Source of the DNA: Saprospiraceae bacterium
GTDB taxonomy: Bacteria; Bacteroidota; Bacteroidia; Chitinophagales; Saprospiraceae
Reading direction: 5' to 3'
Assembly (NCBI GenBank): GCA_022448995.1
Contig: JAKVCT010000004.1
Coordinates: forward strand, 1-63,972
DNA: 63,972 bases
The notes under the pieces are model-generated. The model was given only the letters and a program-made list of their open reading frames with translations. It was not told the origin of the DNA and did not search any database. Below are positions 43,745 through 53,657 of the stretch, piece by piece (position 1 is the stretch's first letter; the number at the start of each line of letters is the position of its first letter). Made by a program: the position numbers and the translations under genes.

Positions 43745-46700
43745 ATGTCAAAACGTTTAGTCAAAGTAGCCAAAGAACTCAATGTAGGTACTAAAACAAT
43801 CGTTGAATTTCTGAATAGTAACGGCTTTCAGATGAGCAATAAGCCTACTGCCAAAATATCGGCAGAGATGTATGATTTGCTCGCTAAGAATTTCCAAAAG
43901 TCGATCGCTATCAAGGAAAGAGCAGATAAAATAACGATTGGTACACGCAAAAAGGAGGAAAAACCTAAGGATAATGTAAAGCCTTGGGAACGCCCTACGC
44001 TTGCCAGTAAAGAACCTAAGAGTTTATCTTTGGATAATAATAAAAGTGTCCAACCAGAGGAAAATGTTGAAGAAACATCTTCTGCTCAACATACACCTAA
44101 AGATGAGGTAACCAAACCTAATCCCCCTGTAGCTAAAGAAGAAACAAAAAAAGAATCACCTGCAACTAAACAAGTCGATTCACAAGTTAAAGGACCTAAG
44201 ATTTTAGGTAAAATCAATTTAGATACTATAAGTGGTGGAAATCGAGGCTCCAAGAGAAAGCAACAGAAGGAGAAAGAAAGTCCTAAAAATAAGGATCAAA
44301 AGAAAGAAACTGTTGCTAAAAAAGCTCAAGAGCCTGAGAAGAAAGTCGTTAATACTGCACCTAAAGAAGTTGTTTCTAAACCAGAAGCAAAAGAAATTAA
44401 GGTGGATCAGCAAAATAAGAACGCATCTCAAGACGTGAAGAAAGAAATAAAATCCATTCCTAAACAGGAGCAAAAGAAGGAAAATCCAGTTGCTGATAAC
44501 AAAGGGAATGTAGAGAAGAAAGAAGCAGAGGTGCCTAATCAAAAGAAAGAAGTGAAAAATCCTGACAAAGGTAAGCAAACCCCTCCTATCAAGGCTAAGG
44601 ATAAGCCAACGAAAAGCGATGAACCTAAGCCTGAAAGTAAAGATGAAAATATCAAGACCCCACCCCAAGATAAAGACGCAAGTGCTGAGGGTAAAGAAGA
44701 GGGTGTAGATATAAAAGTAAAAGCACCTCAGCTGAAAGGGCTAAAGATTTTAGGTAAGATTAATGTGGATAGAGGTTCTCGAAAGAAGAGAAGAAGAAGT
44801 AGTAACAATACTAATCGCCAAAATCAGCAATCAAGTGATTCTAAATCTCAAAATAGAGATAGAAACGCAGGTGCAGGAGGCGAGCAAGGAAATAGAGGTG
44901 GTGGAAACAGAAGAGAAAGAGGCGACAGAGGAAATAATCAGCAAAGAAATAGAAATCAAGGACAAAACCGCGATAGAAGAGGTGGCAACAATGATAATAA
45001 ACAAAATGCAAACTCTTCGAATAACAGAGATAGAGTAGGATCTAATAATAACAGAAATTCTGGTAATAGAGGTAATTATTCTGACTCTTCAAGAAATAGA
45101 GATAATAACCGAAACCAAAATACTCAAGGTTCTAATAGTGGTGGAGGTAATGGAGGTGATAACAAGCGACCTCGTAAGAAAATTACTAGAGGCAACAATG
45201 ACCAAGGGAGAGAAAACTCTGGACCACCTAAGACAGACAATAATGATAATAACAAGTCTGGAGGACGTGGAGGCAGAGGAAGAGACAAGAATCGCAGAGG
45301 AAAAGATAACTCTAGAGATCGAGATAAAAAGAAGAGAAAAGAGCCTTCTCAAAAGGATGTCAATGAGAAGCTAAAGCAAACTATGGCACGCCTACAGGGA
45401 GGAAAAAGTAAACGTAGTCGTAAGCATGGTACCCGCCGCGAAAGAGACGAGAAAAAAGAGAGACAACGCGAGCAGAATTTACCGGAAGAGACTAAACCAT
45501 TACAGGTAACGGAGTTTATTTCTGTTTCTGAATTAGCTGGTCTGATGGACATTTCTCCTACAGAAATTATCATGCTCTGTATGAAGGAAAAAATATATGT
45601 GTCCATCAATCAACGTCTAGATGCTGACGTAATTGAATTGATTGGTGTCGAATTTGGCCATGAAATTGAATTTATCTCTGCAGAGGATCAGATCGCAGCT
45701 ACGGAAGAAGAGGAGGAAGAAGTAAACGAAGAAGCGCTTGAAGACAGAGCTCCTATTGTAACTGTGATGGGACACGTAGATCATGGTAAAACTTCATTGT
45801 TGGATAGAATTAGAAAAACCAATGTAGCAGATGGTGAAGCAGGTGGAATTACACAGCATATTGGTGCATATGAAGTAAGAGTTGCTGACCCAGAAGGAGG
45901 AAGTGATCTCAAGAGTATTACATTCTTGGATACTCCTGGACACGAAGCCTTTACTGCAATGCGTGCACGTGGTGCAAAAGTAACAGATGTCGCTGTTATC
46001 ATTATTGCAGCAGACGATAATGTCATGCCACAAACGAAAGAAGCCATCAGTCACGCACAGGCAGCCGGTGTACCTATTGTATTTGCTATTAATAAGATTG
46101 ATAAGGATGGTGCAAGTCCTGACCGAATCAAAGAAGAATTATCTCGCATGAATCTATTGGTAGAGGATTGGGGTGGTTCGTTTCAATCTCAGGAAATATC
46201 TGCTAAGAAAGGACTTAATATTGAAGATTTATTAGAGAAAATCTTGCTAGAGGCAGAGATGTTAGAGCTAAAAGCTGATCCTACACGCAAGGCAACGGGA
46301 ACAGTGTTAGAAGCTTCTATGGAGAAAGGTAGAGGTTTTGTAACCAAGATCTTGGTACAAAGTGGAACTTTGAAAATTGGAGATACTTTAGTTGCTGGAC
46401 ATCACTACGGTAAAATCCGAGCAATGTTTAATGAACGTGGTCAGCGCATTAAAAAGGCAGGACCTTCTACTCCAGTATTAATTTTAGGAATGCAAGGTGC
46501 TCCTCAAGCAGGTGAGAAATTTAAGGTTATGTCTTCTGAAAAAGAAGCAAAATCTCTTGCCAATAAACGTGCACAAATTGTTCGTCAACAGCAAATTAGA
46601 GCAACTCGTCGTATTACGTTGAAGGATATTACAGATCGTCTGAAAGTGGGTAACTTCCAAGAATTGAAGTTAATTGTGAAAGGAGATATGGATGGTTCTG

Positions 46701-47314
46701 TTGAGGCATTAGCTGATTCATTACTAAAATTGAAGACGGATCAGATCCAGACAACAGTCGTACACAAAGCTGTAGGTCAAATTACAGAATCAGATGTGAA
46801 CCTAGCTGCTGCTTCTGATGCAATTATTATTGGTTTCCAGGTACGTCCTAACCCAATGGCACGCAAGTTAGCAGAACAAGAAGGCATTGAAATCAAGACT
46901 TACTCTGTTATCTATGATGCAATTGAGGAAATTAAGTCTGCTCTAGAGGGAATGTTAGAACCTAAACAGGTAGAGGAACAAGTTGCTTTGATTGATATAC
47001 TTCAAGTATTCAAGATTTCTAAAGTGGGAGCTGTTGCTGGTTGTATGGTAAGAGAAGGTAAGGTGACTAGAAATGATTTTGTACGTGTAATTCGTGACGG
47101 AATTGTTATGTATCCTAAAAAAGAAGGTGTACATGGAAAATTAGGTTCTTTGAAGCGCTTTAAGGATAATGTCTCTGAAGTGAAGTTTGGAACTGAGTGT
47201 GGTATTACCATTGATGGTTATGATCATATGAGAGAGGGAGATGTATTAGAGATCTATAACTTGAAGGAAGTTAAACAAAAATTGAATTTGAATAAGGGAG
47301 AATCAGATGTTTAA
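43745..47314 (+). CDS. infB: Translation initiation factor IF-2 with long low-complexity N-terminal region
   Basis: 1189 residues. IF-2N-like start ([20 protein letters not shown]), then a disordered region (about 70-590): first Lys/Glu/Pro-rich, then about 350-560 very rich in Asn, Gly and Arg (RG/RGG-like). A second IF-2N-type motif ([18 protein letters not shown]) follows. The GTPase domain starts with P-loop GHVDHGKT at residues 676-683, then DTPGHEAFT and NKID. The C-terminal domains are complete. It brings fMet-tRNA to the 30S subunit. Followed by a terminator. Confidence 0.97.
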   Translation: MSKRLVKVAKELNVGTKTIVEFLNSNGFQMSNKPTAKISAEMYDLLAKNFQKSIAIKERADKITIGTRKKEEKPKDNVKPWERPTLASKEPKSLSLDNNKSVQPEENVEETSSAQHTPKDEVTKPNPPVAKEETKKESPATKQVDSQVKGPKILGKINLDTISGGNRGSKRKQQKEKESPKNKDQKKETVAKKAQEPEKKVVNTAPKEVVSKPEAKEIKVDQQNKNASQDVKKEIKSIPKQEQKKENPVADNKGNVEKKEAEVPNQKKEVKNPDKGKQTPPIKAKDKPTKSDEPKPESKDENIKTPPQDKDASAEGKEEGVDIKVKAPQLKGLKILGKINVDRGSRKKRRRSSNNTNRQNQQSSDSKSQNRDRNAGAGGEQGNRGGGNRRERGDRGNNQQRNRNQGQNRDRRGGNNDNKQNANSSNNRDRVGSNNNRNSGNRGNYSDSSRNRDNNRNQNTQGSNSGGGNGGDNKRPRKKITRGNNDQGRENSGPPKTDNNDNNKSGGRGGRGRDKNRRGKDNSRDRDKKKRKEPSQKDVNEKLKQTMARLQGGKSKRSRKHGTRRERDEKKERQREQNLPEETKPLQVTEFISVSELAGLMDISPTEIIMLCMKEKIYVSINQRLDADVIELIGVEFGHEIEFISAEDQIAATEEEEEEVNEEALEDRAPIVTVMGHVDHGKTSLLDRIRKTNVADGEAGGITQHIGAYEVRVADPEGGSDLKSITFLDTPGHEAFTAMRARGAKVTDVAVIIIAADDNVMPQTKEAISHAQAAGVPIVFAINKIDKDGASPDRIKEELSRMNLLVEDWGGSFQSQEISAKKGLNIEDLLEKILLEAEMLELKADPTRKATGTVLEASMEKGRGFVTKILVQSGTLKIGDTLVAGHHYGKIRAMFNERGQRIKKAGPSTPVLILGMQGAPQAGEKFKVMSSEKEAKSLANKRAQIVRQQQIRATRRITLKDITDRLKVGNFQELKLIVKGDMDGSVEALADSLLKLKTDQIQTTVVHKAVGQITESDVNLAAASDAIIIGFQVRPNPMARKLAEQEGIEIKTYSVIYDAIEEIKSALEGMLEPKQVEEQVALIDILQVFKISKVGAVAGCMVREGKVTRNDFVRVIRDGIVMYPKKEGVHGKLGSLKRFKDNVSEVKFGTECGITIDGYDHMREGDVLEIYNLKEVKQKLNLNKGESDV

Positions 47315-47344
47315 TTCTTAATACTTATTCTATAGAATAAAACT

Positions 47345-47389
47345 ACCTTCTAACATGTGTTTTGCACCTGTTAGGAGGTTTTTTTTTGG
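47345..47389 (+). terminator. Terminator of the rimP-nusA-infB operon
   Basis: ACCTTCTAACA (47345-47355) pairs with TGTTAGGAGGT (47369-47379) with one G-T pair, followed by nine or ten T. Confidence 0.85.
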
Positions 47390-47414
47390 AGCTAAGTTCA
47401 AAAGGGTTAGTTGT

Positions 47415-47562
47415 GCTGAGTTCTTTAGGGTTGTCTCACTTTGGATGCTATATTTGACCTTGAAGTGCTCAACGCAGTTAACCCTAAAAGGCTCTGCGAA
47501 GTAAAAATTAAACAATTAACGAACTATCAATACAATAGATACACTAATTTTAGACATGCTCT
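47415..47562. repeat. Composite of dispersed intergenic repeats
   Basis: Holds several repeat arms: GCTGAGTTCTTTAGGGTTGT (47415-47434); an arm CAACGCAGTTAACCCTAAAA (from 47471) continuing to GGCTCTGCGAAG; AATTAACGAACTATCAATA (about 47514-47532), whose inverse is at 48507-48534; and the 19-mer CTAATTTTAGACATGCTCT (47544-47562), the exact inverse of 61902-61920. No gene is supported here. Confidence 0.55.
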
Positions 47563-47613
47563 AAAACTCATTACATTCATTTACTCACTTATGTATTTTA
47601 TTATTTGTTTTTT

Positions 47614-48381
47614 ATGCCAAAAATAACAGCCATCATACCTACCTATAACGAAGCAACTAATATGAGACCCTTACTTAGTTCTTTGGAATGGGCTGACGAA
47701 ATTATAGTGATAGATTCTTTTAGTACAGATGCTACAGTAGAGATTGCAAAAGAATTTGATGTTCAGTTATATCAACGAAATTATGTGAATTCAGCAAACC
47801 AAAAAAACTGGGTGATCCCCAAAGCAAGCCATGAGTGGATCTTTTTAGTAGACGCAGATGAACGATTAACTACAGATTTAGTAGAAGAGCTAAGAGATTT
47901 TCAAAAAAATGGAAACTCTCAAAGCAAAGATGCTTATTGGATAGGTCGTCAGAATTTTTTTATGAATCAACGAATTAAATACAGTGGTTGGAGAGGAGAT
48001 GCTGTCATTCGTTTATTCAAGAAAGAGTGCAGATATGAGGATAAACATGTACATGCAGAAATCATTACTACAGATAAACAGATAGGGTACTTGAATGGTA
48101 AATTAGAACATCACACTTATCGTAATTTAAATCACTTTTTACGAAAGATGGAGCGATATTCTGATTGGGCAGCTCAAGATTATTTAGCAAAAGTAAAACA
48201 AGTAGGTCTGTATCACTTATTTCTAAAACCTGCTTTTCGATTTTTTAAGCATTATATTTGGCAAAGAGGGATCTTTGATGGTCGTGTAGGCTTTATTATT
48301 AGTGCACTAATGGCTTGGGGAGTATTTTTACGTTATGCCAAAATCAAAGAGCTAAAACTAAAGCGCTCTACCAAAAAATAA
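47614..48381 (+). CDS. Family 2 glycosyltransferase (WaaE/KdtX-like)
   Basis: About 255 residues from the ATG at 47614 (MPKITAIIPTYNEATNMRPL); the TTG-started longer form has no support. GT2 features: IIPTYNEATN, EIIVIDSFSTDATVEIAKEF, WIFLVDADERLT (DxD-like, DAD, about residues 83-86) and a C-terminal WaaE-like tail (HHTYRNLNHFLRKMERYSDW, AFRFFKHYIWQRGIFDGRVG). It probably adds a sugar to LPS core or another surface glycan at the cytoplasmic face of the membrane. Monocistronic. Confidence 0.87.
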   Translation: MPKITAIIPTYNEATNMRPLLSSLEWADEIIVIDSFSTDATVEIAKEFDVQLYQRNYVNSANQKNWVIPKASHEWIFLVDADERLTTDLVEELRDFQKNGNSQSKDAYWIGRQNFFMNQRIKYSGWRGDAVIRLFKKECRYEDKHVHAEIITTDKQIGYLNGKLEHHTYRNLNHFLRKMERYSDWAAQDYLAKVKQVGLYHLFLKPAFRFFKHYIWQRGIFDGRVGFIISALMAWGVFLRYAKIKELKLKRSTKK

Positions 48382-48506
48382 CTAATTATCAAGGGAATAT
48401 GTAGGTTAACTATTAAAAAATAGCTGTATTTTTGTACTGGCATTAGTTGTTGAGCTAATGTGCTTTATAAGTTTTATACTAGTTCATTTAGTATCTCCGT
48501 ATTTGA

Positions 48507-48617
48507 TATTGATAGTTCGTTGATTTTTTAATTTTCTAACAAACCCTAAAAGGCTCAACGAAGTTAAAATTGAAAAATATTTGTAAGTTAAATAACTTAT
48601 ATTACAGAGTGCTTAAT
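48507..48617. repeat. Composite of dispersed intergenic repeats
   Basis: TAGTTCGTTGATTTTTT (48513-48529, same as 464-480), then AACCCTAAAAGGCTC with AACGAAGTTAAAATT (48542-48571, related to 47480-47509), then TTATATTACAGAGTGCTTAA (48598-48617), a terminus of the 18316 element type. Compared with 47415-47562 the first two arms are in inverted order. Confidence 0.55.
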
Positions 48618-48646
48618 GAATTATAAATTAAATATTCCAAGATTAT

Positions 48647-49471
48647 ATGAAAATATTCTGTTCTAAATTACTAGTTATTACACTTCTTCTTTTGTTTGGT
48701 TTAGGTATATCTATTGCACAAGATCGAAAGAAGAAGACTGTGGAGGAAAAGAAAATAAAACTAGAAACAAGATGGAACTATCAGATAGAATCAGGAACAC
48801 CTTCTAATACAGGGATCAAAGCCTCAACAATTCAATACAATCAAGATACTCAACGAAAAAATTGGATTTTGTTTGATAAAGAGGGGCGTGAAAAATATGT
48901 CTATACTTATGAATATTCTAAAAATACGACCAACTGTTATCGTACAGATAATAACGGTAAAAAAGTACTAGACTATGTTCAAGAATATGACAATGCAGGA
49001 CATTTGATTAAAGAAATACGCTATACTGGAAATGGGGAACTCAAGGATATCTTACAAATTACTCTAGATGATACAGGGGTTCCGATCAAAGAAGAGCGTT
49101 TGAATGCAAAAAAGGAGAAAACTCTAGAGGTTAGTTACATTTATGATAGAAATAATAACAAAGTATACAAAACCTTGAAGGATTACCAAGCCAATAAATT
49201 TTTTGAGATTGTTCTGGAGAAAGATGCTCAAGGAAAAGTAATTGTACGAAAATTATACGATGCTTCAGGGCCTCTAATGGAACATACAGTGCAGGTTTGG
49301 GATGACAAAGGGATTATAAAACAACGAATTTCCTATGATAACAATGGAGATTTACTCCGAAAGGAGGTATACTCTCTAGATGAAATAACACAAAGCCGGA
49401 CAGAGAGTATTTTTATGGGTAAAACCTCTAATTTAGTTAGTTTTGTGGTCTATACTTATGAGTATTATTAG
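48647..49471 (+). CDS. Secreted protein with RHS/YD-like repeats, unknown function
   Basis: 274 residues with a signal peptide (cut after SIAQ). The mature part contains several Y-x-Y/Y-D-x-x-N-x-x-L-x-K strand pairs (QEYDNAGHLIKEIRYTGNGE, YIYDRNNNKVYKTLKDY, VWDDKGIIKQRISYDNNGDL), as in YD/RHS-type beta-solenoid repeats, and a Lys-rich N-terminal patch. No toxin tip or catalytic domain is seen. Stands alone between repeat-rich gaps. Confidence 0.7.
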   Translation: MKIFCSKLLVITLLLLFGLGISIAQDRKKKTVEEKKIKLETRWNYQIESGTPSNTGIKASTIQYNQDTQRKNWILFDKEGREKYVYTYEYSKNTTNCYRTDNNGKKVLDYVQEYDNAGHLIKEIRYTGNGELKDILQITLDDTGVPIKEERLNAKKEKTLEVSYIYDRNNNKVYKTLKDYQANKFFEIVLEKDAQGKVIVRKLYDASGPLMEHTVQVWDDKGIIKQRISYDNNGDLLRKEVYSLDEITQSRTESIFMGKTSNLVSFVVYTYEYY

Positions 49472-49858
49472 GCTATTTCTTGACTTATTGCAGAGCCTTT
49501 TAGGAGGAGTTGAATAGAGTTCTTTGGGGTTTCAGAATGAAGGTTTAAGTTTTTCAATCCAATATTTTTACAGAGATTTAGGGAGATTATTGTGCTTACT
49601 CACGAAAAAGAATAAACTAAGGACTAAGATTTTTACTATTTATTCTGAATAGACTTATCTTTGCTGAGGTTTTTGTTGCATAGATTAGGTTTGTATCGTC
49701 AAGCGGTCAACAAGCCTAATTCATTCTTTTTTCTTAACCAAACAGGGTGTATCTAAACAAGTTAACTGTTTAAGTAGTGTGTAATATAAAATTCTTTGCT
49801 TATTTATGTTACAGAGTACTTAAGCACTTGTTTTATCCTTGGTCATTATCTTTATCAT
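49472..49858. other. Intergenic region with repeat arms
   Basis: About 387 bases before serC. GCAGAGCCTTTTAGGAGGAG (from 49490) and the following AGAGTTCTTTGGGGTTTC are relatives of the arms at 47415 and 47480. TTATGTTACAGAGTACTTAAG at 49804-49824 is a terminus of the 18316 type. No gene found. Confidence 0.5.
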
Positions 49859-50965
49859 ATGTTATACACAGAAAATGCCTCAAGCTTTCAGTTAACAACT
49901 TCTCAAAAACAATACAATTTTAGTGCAGGTCCTGGTATCCTTCCACAAGAGGTTATGGAACAGGCTGCACAAGCTGCATTAGATTATGAAGGCTTAGGGC
50001 TTTCTTTATTAGAGATGTCACATCGTAGCCAACCTGTAGTAGAACTTATGGCAGAAGCAGAACAGTTGGTTGCAGAATTGTTAGGTTTGAATGATGAGTA
50101 TAAAGTATTATTCCTAACAGGGGGGGCTAGCTCGCAGTTTTATATGGTACCCATGAACTTACTCAATGCTGAGGAGACAGCATGTTATGTAGACACAGGA
50201 TCATGGTCGACAAAGGCTATCAAGGAAGCTAAAAACTTTGGTAATGTAGCTGTTCTTGGATCATCTAAGGAAAGTAACTTCAATTATATCCCAAAGGGCT
50301 ATACTATTCCAGAAGATGCTAAATACCTACATATTACTAGCAATAATACAATCTACGGAACACAATATCATAGTTTTCCTAAATCAGATGCTATGTTAGT
50401 AGCTGATATGTCTTCAGATATTTTTAGCAGAGTGTTTGATGCACAACAATTTGACCTAATCTATGCTGGTGCACAGAAAAATCTAGGTCCTGCAGGTACA
50501 ACTTTGTTAATTGTTCGTAAGTCTATTTTGGGAAAGGTGGAACGTAGCATACCTACTATGTTAGATTACCAGACACATGTCAAGAAAAATTCTGCATTTA
50601 ACACACCTCCTGTTTATCCGATTTATGTCTGCTTGTTAACCCTTCGTTGGTTGAAGAAGAATGGTGGGGTAACTGCTATGGAAAAAATAAACAGAGATAA
50701 AGCTCAGCTTTTATATAATGCAATTGATACTAGTGAATATTTTGAAGGTACTGCTGCTAAGGAAGATCGTTCGATTATGAATGTTCCCTTTGTTATGAAG
50801 GAGGATCAGTATACCAAGAAGTTTATGGAATATTGTGCTAAACACAAGGTATCAGGAATCAAAGGGCATCGTTCTGTGGGGGGATTCCGTGCTTCTATTT
50901 ATAATGCAATGCCAAAAACAGGCGTGGAATATTTGGTAGATTTGATGAATAATTTCAAGTTGTAA
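49859..50965 (+). CDS. serC: Phosphoserine aminotransferase
   Basis: About 368 residues from the ATG at 49859; the longer TTG start at 49796 covers the repeat just upstream and is rejected. Family features: YNFSAGPGILPQEVMEQAA, LLEMSHRS, LTGGASSQFYMVPMNLL, TSNNTIYGTQY, ADMSSDIFSR and the PLP lysine in AGAQKNLGPAG (about residue 206). It converts 3-phosphohydroxypyruvate to phosphoserine, and may also serve in PLP synthesis. serA is not adjacent. Confidence 0.93.
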   Translation: MLYTENASSFQLTTSQKQYNFSAGPGILPQEVMEQAAQAALDYEGLGLSLLEMSHRSQPVVELMAEAEQLVAELLGLNDEYKVLFLTGGASSQFYMVPMNLLNAEETACYVDTGSWSTKAIKEAKNFGNVAVLGSSKESNFNYIPKGYTIPEDAKYLHITSNNTIYGTQYHSFPKSDAMLVADMSSDIFSRVFDAQQFDLIYAGAQKNLGPAGTTLLIVRKSILGKVERSIPTMLDYQTHVKKNSAFNTPPVYPIYVCLLTLRWLKKNGGVTAMEKINRDKAQLLYNAIDTSEYFEGTAAKEDRSIMNVPFVMKEDQYTKKFMEYCAKHKVSGIKGHRSVGGFRASIYNAMPKTGVEYLVDLMNNFKL

Positions 50966-50974
50966 GCTAAGACA

Positions 50975-51013
50975 AGTTGTTCTGTAGAGCCTTTTTAGCG
51001 CTACAGAACAACT
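50975..51013. terminator. Hairpin between convergent serC and DUF4290 genes
   Basis: AGTTGTTCTGTAG (50975-50987) pairs perfectly with 51001-51013; no strong T run on either side, but the place between converging genes fits a terminator. Confidence 0.7.
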
Positions 51014-51022
51014 CTATCCCAG

Positions 51023-51640
51023 TTATTTTCTTTTTCTAGAGTATTTTCCACCACTGTTATTGTTACGCTTATTGGTATTATTATTTTGACGGCGTGGTCT
51101 AGGATTGATTAAACCATCCAAATAGAACTGTTCAGGGATAGACAGACGACCTTCTGTCATACGCTCAAAATCTTCTCTAATTTGCTCATCATTGATATGA
51201 TCTCTATTGGCAGCCTTCTGAGTCATCTTCATATAAGAACCAATTATACCCAAAAACTCCTGTCTTTTAGGACTATCTTCCATATGTAGGGCTTTGTCAA
51301 TAAGATCTTGGACATTACTTCCATAATGTCTAAACCTCCAGTTGCGTTTTGGATAAGGAACCGCCTCTGGATGTCTTCTGTATCTCGCTGAAGGAATATC
51401 TTGAGGTACTTCTACATCCAACTCATAGTTACTCATCATCAGTACATGAGACCAAATCTTTAATCTATAATCTTCTACATTTCTAGTATGTGGATACATT
51501 TCCATAATCAACTCTATGATACGTTCCACAAATGCCTGACGGTGTACAGGATCCTGTATAGTTTTTGCATAATCGACCAATCGTTGAGCATTACGTCCAT
51601 ACTCTCTGATAATCAATGGTTTTCTATCTGTATTATACAT
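51023..51640 (-). CDS. DUF4290-family protein
   Basis: 205 residues. The start YNTDRKPLIIREYGRNAQRL, then KIWSHVLMMSNYELDVEVP and KRNWRFRHYGSNVQDLIDKA, are the pattern of DUF4290, a Bacteroidota-restricted family near essential genes. The C-terminus is an Asn/Arg/Lys-rich tail. Function unknown. Runs in the same direction as glmS but its start is 172 bases beyond the glmS stop. Confidence 0.9.
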   Translation of the reverse strand: MYNTDRKPLIIREYGRNAQRLVDYAKTIQDPVHRQAFVERIIELIMEMYPHTRNVEDYRLKIWSHVLMMSNYELDVEVPQDIPSARYRRHPEAVPYPKRNWRFRHYGSNVQDLIDKALHMEDSPKRQEFLGIIGSYMKMTQKAANRDHINDEQIREDFERMTEGRLSIPEQFYLDGLINPRPRRQNNNTNKRNNNSGGKYSRKRK

Positions 51641-51716
51641 GTATTATATTTGATATTTCTAGTATTCTTTAATCAACTGTTGGTAGATTAGCTAGCAAAT
51701 AATTTAGGGTAATATA

Positions 51717-51796
51717 AACTGTCTGAAAAGTTAGTTTGAGCAAAATGAGTCAAAACAAATCATTTAGAAAACCTCTACGAACTTTTCTGACAGTTT
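51717..51796. repeat. 80-bp inverted-repeat structure between glmS and the DUF4290 gene
   Basis: AAACTGTCTGAAAAGTT (51717-51733) pairs with AACTTTTCTGACAGTTT (51780-51796) apart from one mismatch. It is 16 bases downstream of the glmS stop on the minus strand. Either a long terminator or a small palindromic element. Confidence 0.6.
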
Positions 51797-51812
51797 TAGG
51801 CTATTTTCTATA

Positions 51813-53654
51813 TTATTCTACTGTAACCGACTTTGCTAAATTTCTAGGCTGGTCAACATTACATCCTCTTAATACAGCAATATGATAGGCTAAGAGTTGC
51901 AATGGAATAACAGATAACAAAGGTGTTAAAGGTTCTGCGGTTGGTGGCAATTCTACATAATGATCTACCATTTTTTGGATTTGAGTATCCCCTTCATTGA
52001 TGATTGCCAAGACTTTTCCTTTTCTTGCTTTGACCTCTTGAATATTGCTGATCAGTTTTTCACGGACACTATCATTAGTAGCAATAATAATCACCGGCAT
52101 GTTTTCATCAATCAATGCAATTGGTCCATGCTTCATCTCTGCTGCTGGATAACCTTCTGCATGAATGTAGGATATTTCTTTGAGCTTGAGAGCACCTTCA
52201 AGGGCAATAGGGAAATTATATCCACGACCCAAATAAAGTGCATTGCTAGAATCTTTCCACAGATTAGCAATATATCTAATTTTAGAATCATTTCCTAATA
52301 CTTTAGTCACTTTCTGTGGGATATTCTCCAACTCGTTTAATAACTGGAAGTAATAAGACGCAGATATGGTTCCTTTGCGATATGCTAGTTGTAAGGCCAT
52401 GAGTATCAATAGAGTTAGCTGACCTGTAAAGGCCTTGGTAGAAGCAACTCCAATTTCTGGTCCTGCATGAATATAAGATCCTGCATTGGTTACTCTAGCA
52501 ATAGAAGAGCCTACTACATTACACAAACCGTAGGTTAAGGCATCTTTTTCTCTAGCTAGTTCTAAGGCTGCCAGAGTATCTGCTGTCTCACCTGATTGAG
52601 AGATGGCAATGACAATGTCTTTATTAGAAATAATTGGATTTCTATATCTAAATTCTGAGGCATATTCTACTTCTGTTGGAATTCGAGCTAGATCCTCAAA
52701 TAAATACTCTCCAATAGAGCCTGCAATCCAAGATGTTCCACAAGCAACAATAATTAAGCGGTCGGCATTTCGAATCCGATTCTCAAATTCATTGATCCCC
52801 CCCAAGGTAATAATACCCTGCTTAGCATTCAAACGACCACGCATGGCATCTGCAATTGTCGTAGATTGCTGATGAATCTCTTTTAGCATATAATGCTCAT
52901 ATCCTCCTTTCTCAATCATCTCTATTTCCATATCCAGTTTTTGGATAAAAGGAGTTTGAATCTCGTTATCAATAGTCTTGATAGTAAACGAACCATCTGT
53001 ACTGATCGAAACGAGTTCTTCATCATTAATATAGATTACATTCTTGGTATATTCTATGATAGGAGAAGCATCAGAAGCTAAGAAAAACTCATTTTCACCT
53101 AATCCTAACACTAGTGGACTACCTTTTCGTGCAGCAATAATTTTGTTGGGAGCAGTCTTATCTATAACTACAATAGCATATGCTCCAACAACTTGTCCTA
53201 ATGCTAGACGAACAGCTTCTTCAATACTCACTGCTTCTTTATACTGGATCTCTTCAATCAAATGTGTAAGAATCTCGGTATCTGTTTCACTCTCAAATTG
53301 GTGTCCTTTTTTAGATAGGGCATATTTTATAGCTTCATAATTTTCGATAATTCCGTTATGAATCAACGCTATATTACCATTACCAGATACATGAGGGTGA
53401 GCATTTGTATGGTTGGGTTCTCCGTGTGTAGCCCAGCGCGTATGTCCCATACCAATAGTCGCAGAAATATCTTTGTCTTTGGTATACTTTTCTAAGTCTT
53501 TTACCTTACCTTGACGTTTATATATATTGAGTTTATCATTCTCTAGCAGGGCAATTCCTGCACTATCATACCCTCTATACTCTAAACGTTGTAAGCCTTT
53601 GATCAAAATAGGATAAGCCTTTTTTGCGCCAACATAAGCGACTATTCCACACAT
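51813..53654 (-). CDS. glmS: Glutamine-fructose-6-phosphate aminotransferase (isomerizing)
   Basis: 613 residues. The class II glutaminase domain starts at MCGIVAYVG (Cys2 nucleophile), with GHTRWATHGEPN and NGIIENYEAIK. Two SIS domains follow (about 290-430 and 465-600), with VACGTSWIAGSIGEYLFED, SQSGETADTLAALE, SSNALYLGRGYNFPIALEGA and a PRNLAKSVTVE C-terminus. It makes glucosamine-6-phosphate, the entry to peptidoglycan and LPS. It begins 3 bases after the DUF4270 gene ends, so they are co-transcribed. Confidence 0.97.
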   Translation of the reverse strand: MCGIVAYVGAKKAYPILIKGLQRLEYRGYDSAGIALLENDKLNIYKRQGKVKDLEKYTKDKDISATIGMGHTRWATHGEPNHTNAHPHVSGNGNIALIHNGIIENYEAIKYALSKKGHQFESETDTEILTHLIEEIQYKEAVSIEEAVRLALGQVVGAYAIVVIDKTAPNKIIAARKGSPLVLGLGENEFFLASDASPIIEYTKNVIYINDEELVSISTDGSFTIKTIDNEIQTPFIQKLDMEIEMIEKGGYEHYMLKEIHQQSTTIADAMRGRLNAKQGIITLGGINEFENRIRNADRLIIVACGTSWIAGSIGEYLFEDLARIPTEVEYASEFRYRNPIISNKDIVIAISQSGETADTLAALELAREKDALTYGLCNVVGSSIARVTNAGSYIHAGPEIGVASTKAFTGQLTLLILMALQLAYRKGTISASYYFQLLNELENIPQKVTKVLGNDSKIRYIANLWKDSSNALYLGRGYNFPIALEGALKLKEISYIHAEGYPAAEMKHGPIALIDENMPVIIIATNDSVREKLISNIQEVKARKGKVLAIINEGDTQIQKMVDHYVELPPTAEPLTPLLSVIPLQLLAYHIAVLRGCNVDQPRNLAKSVTVE

Positions 53655-53657
53655 AGA

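Noticed and set aside
47441..47626. 61-codon ORF before the glycosyltransferase gene
   Set aside because: Lies across composite repeat arms; the true gene starts at 47614.
49796..49858. TTG-started extension of serC
   Set aside because: The extra 21 residues translate a dispersed repeat end and are not part of the family.
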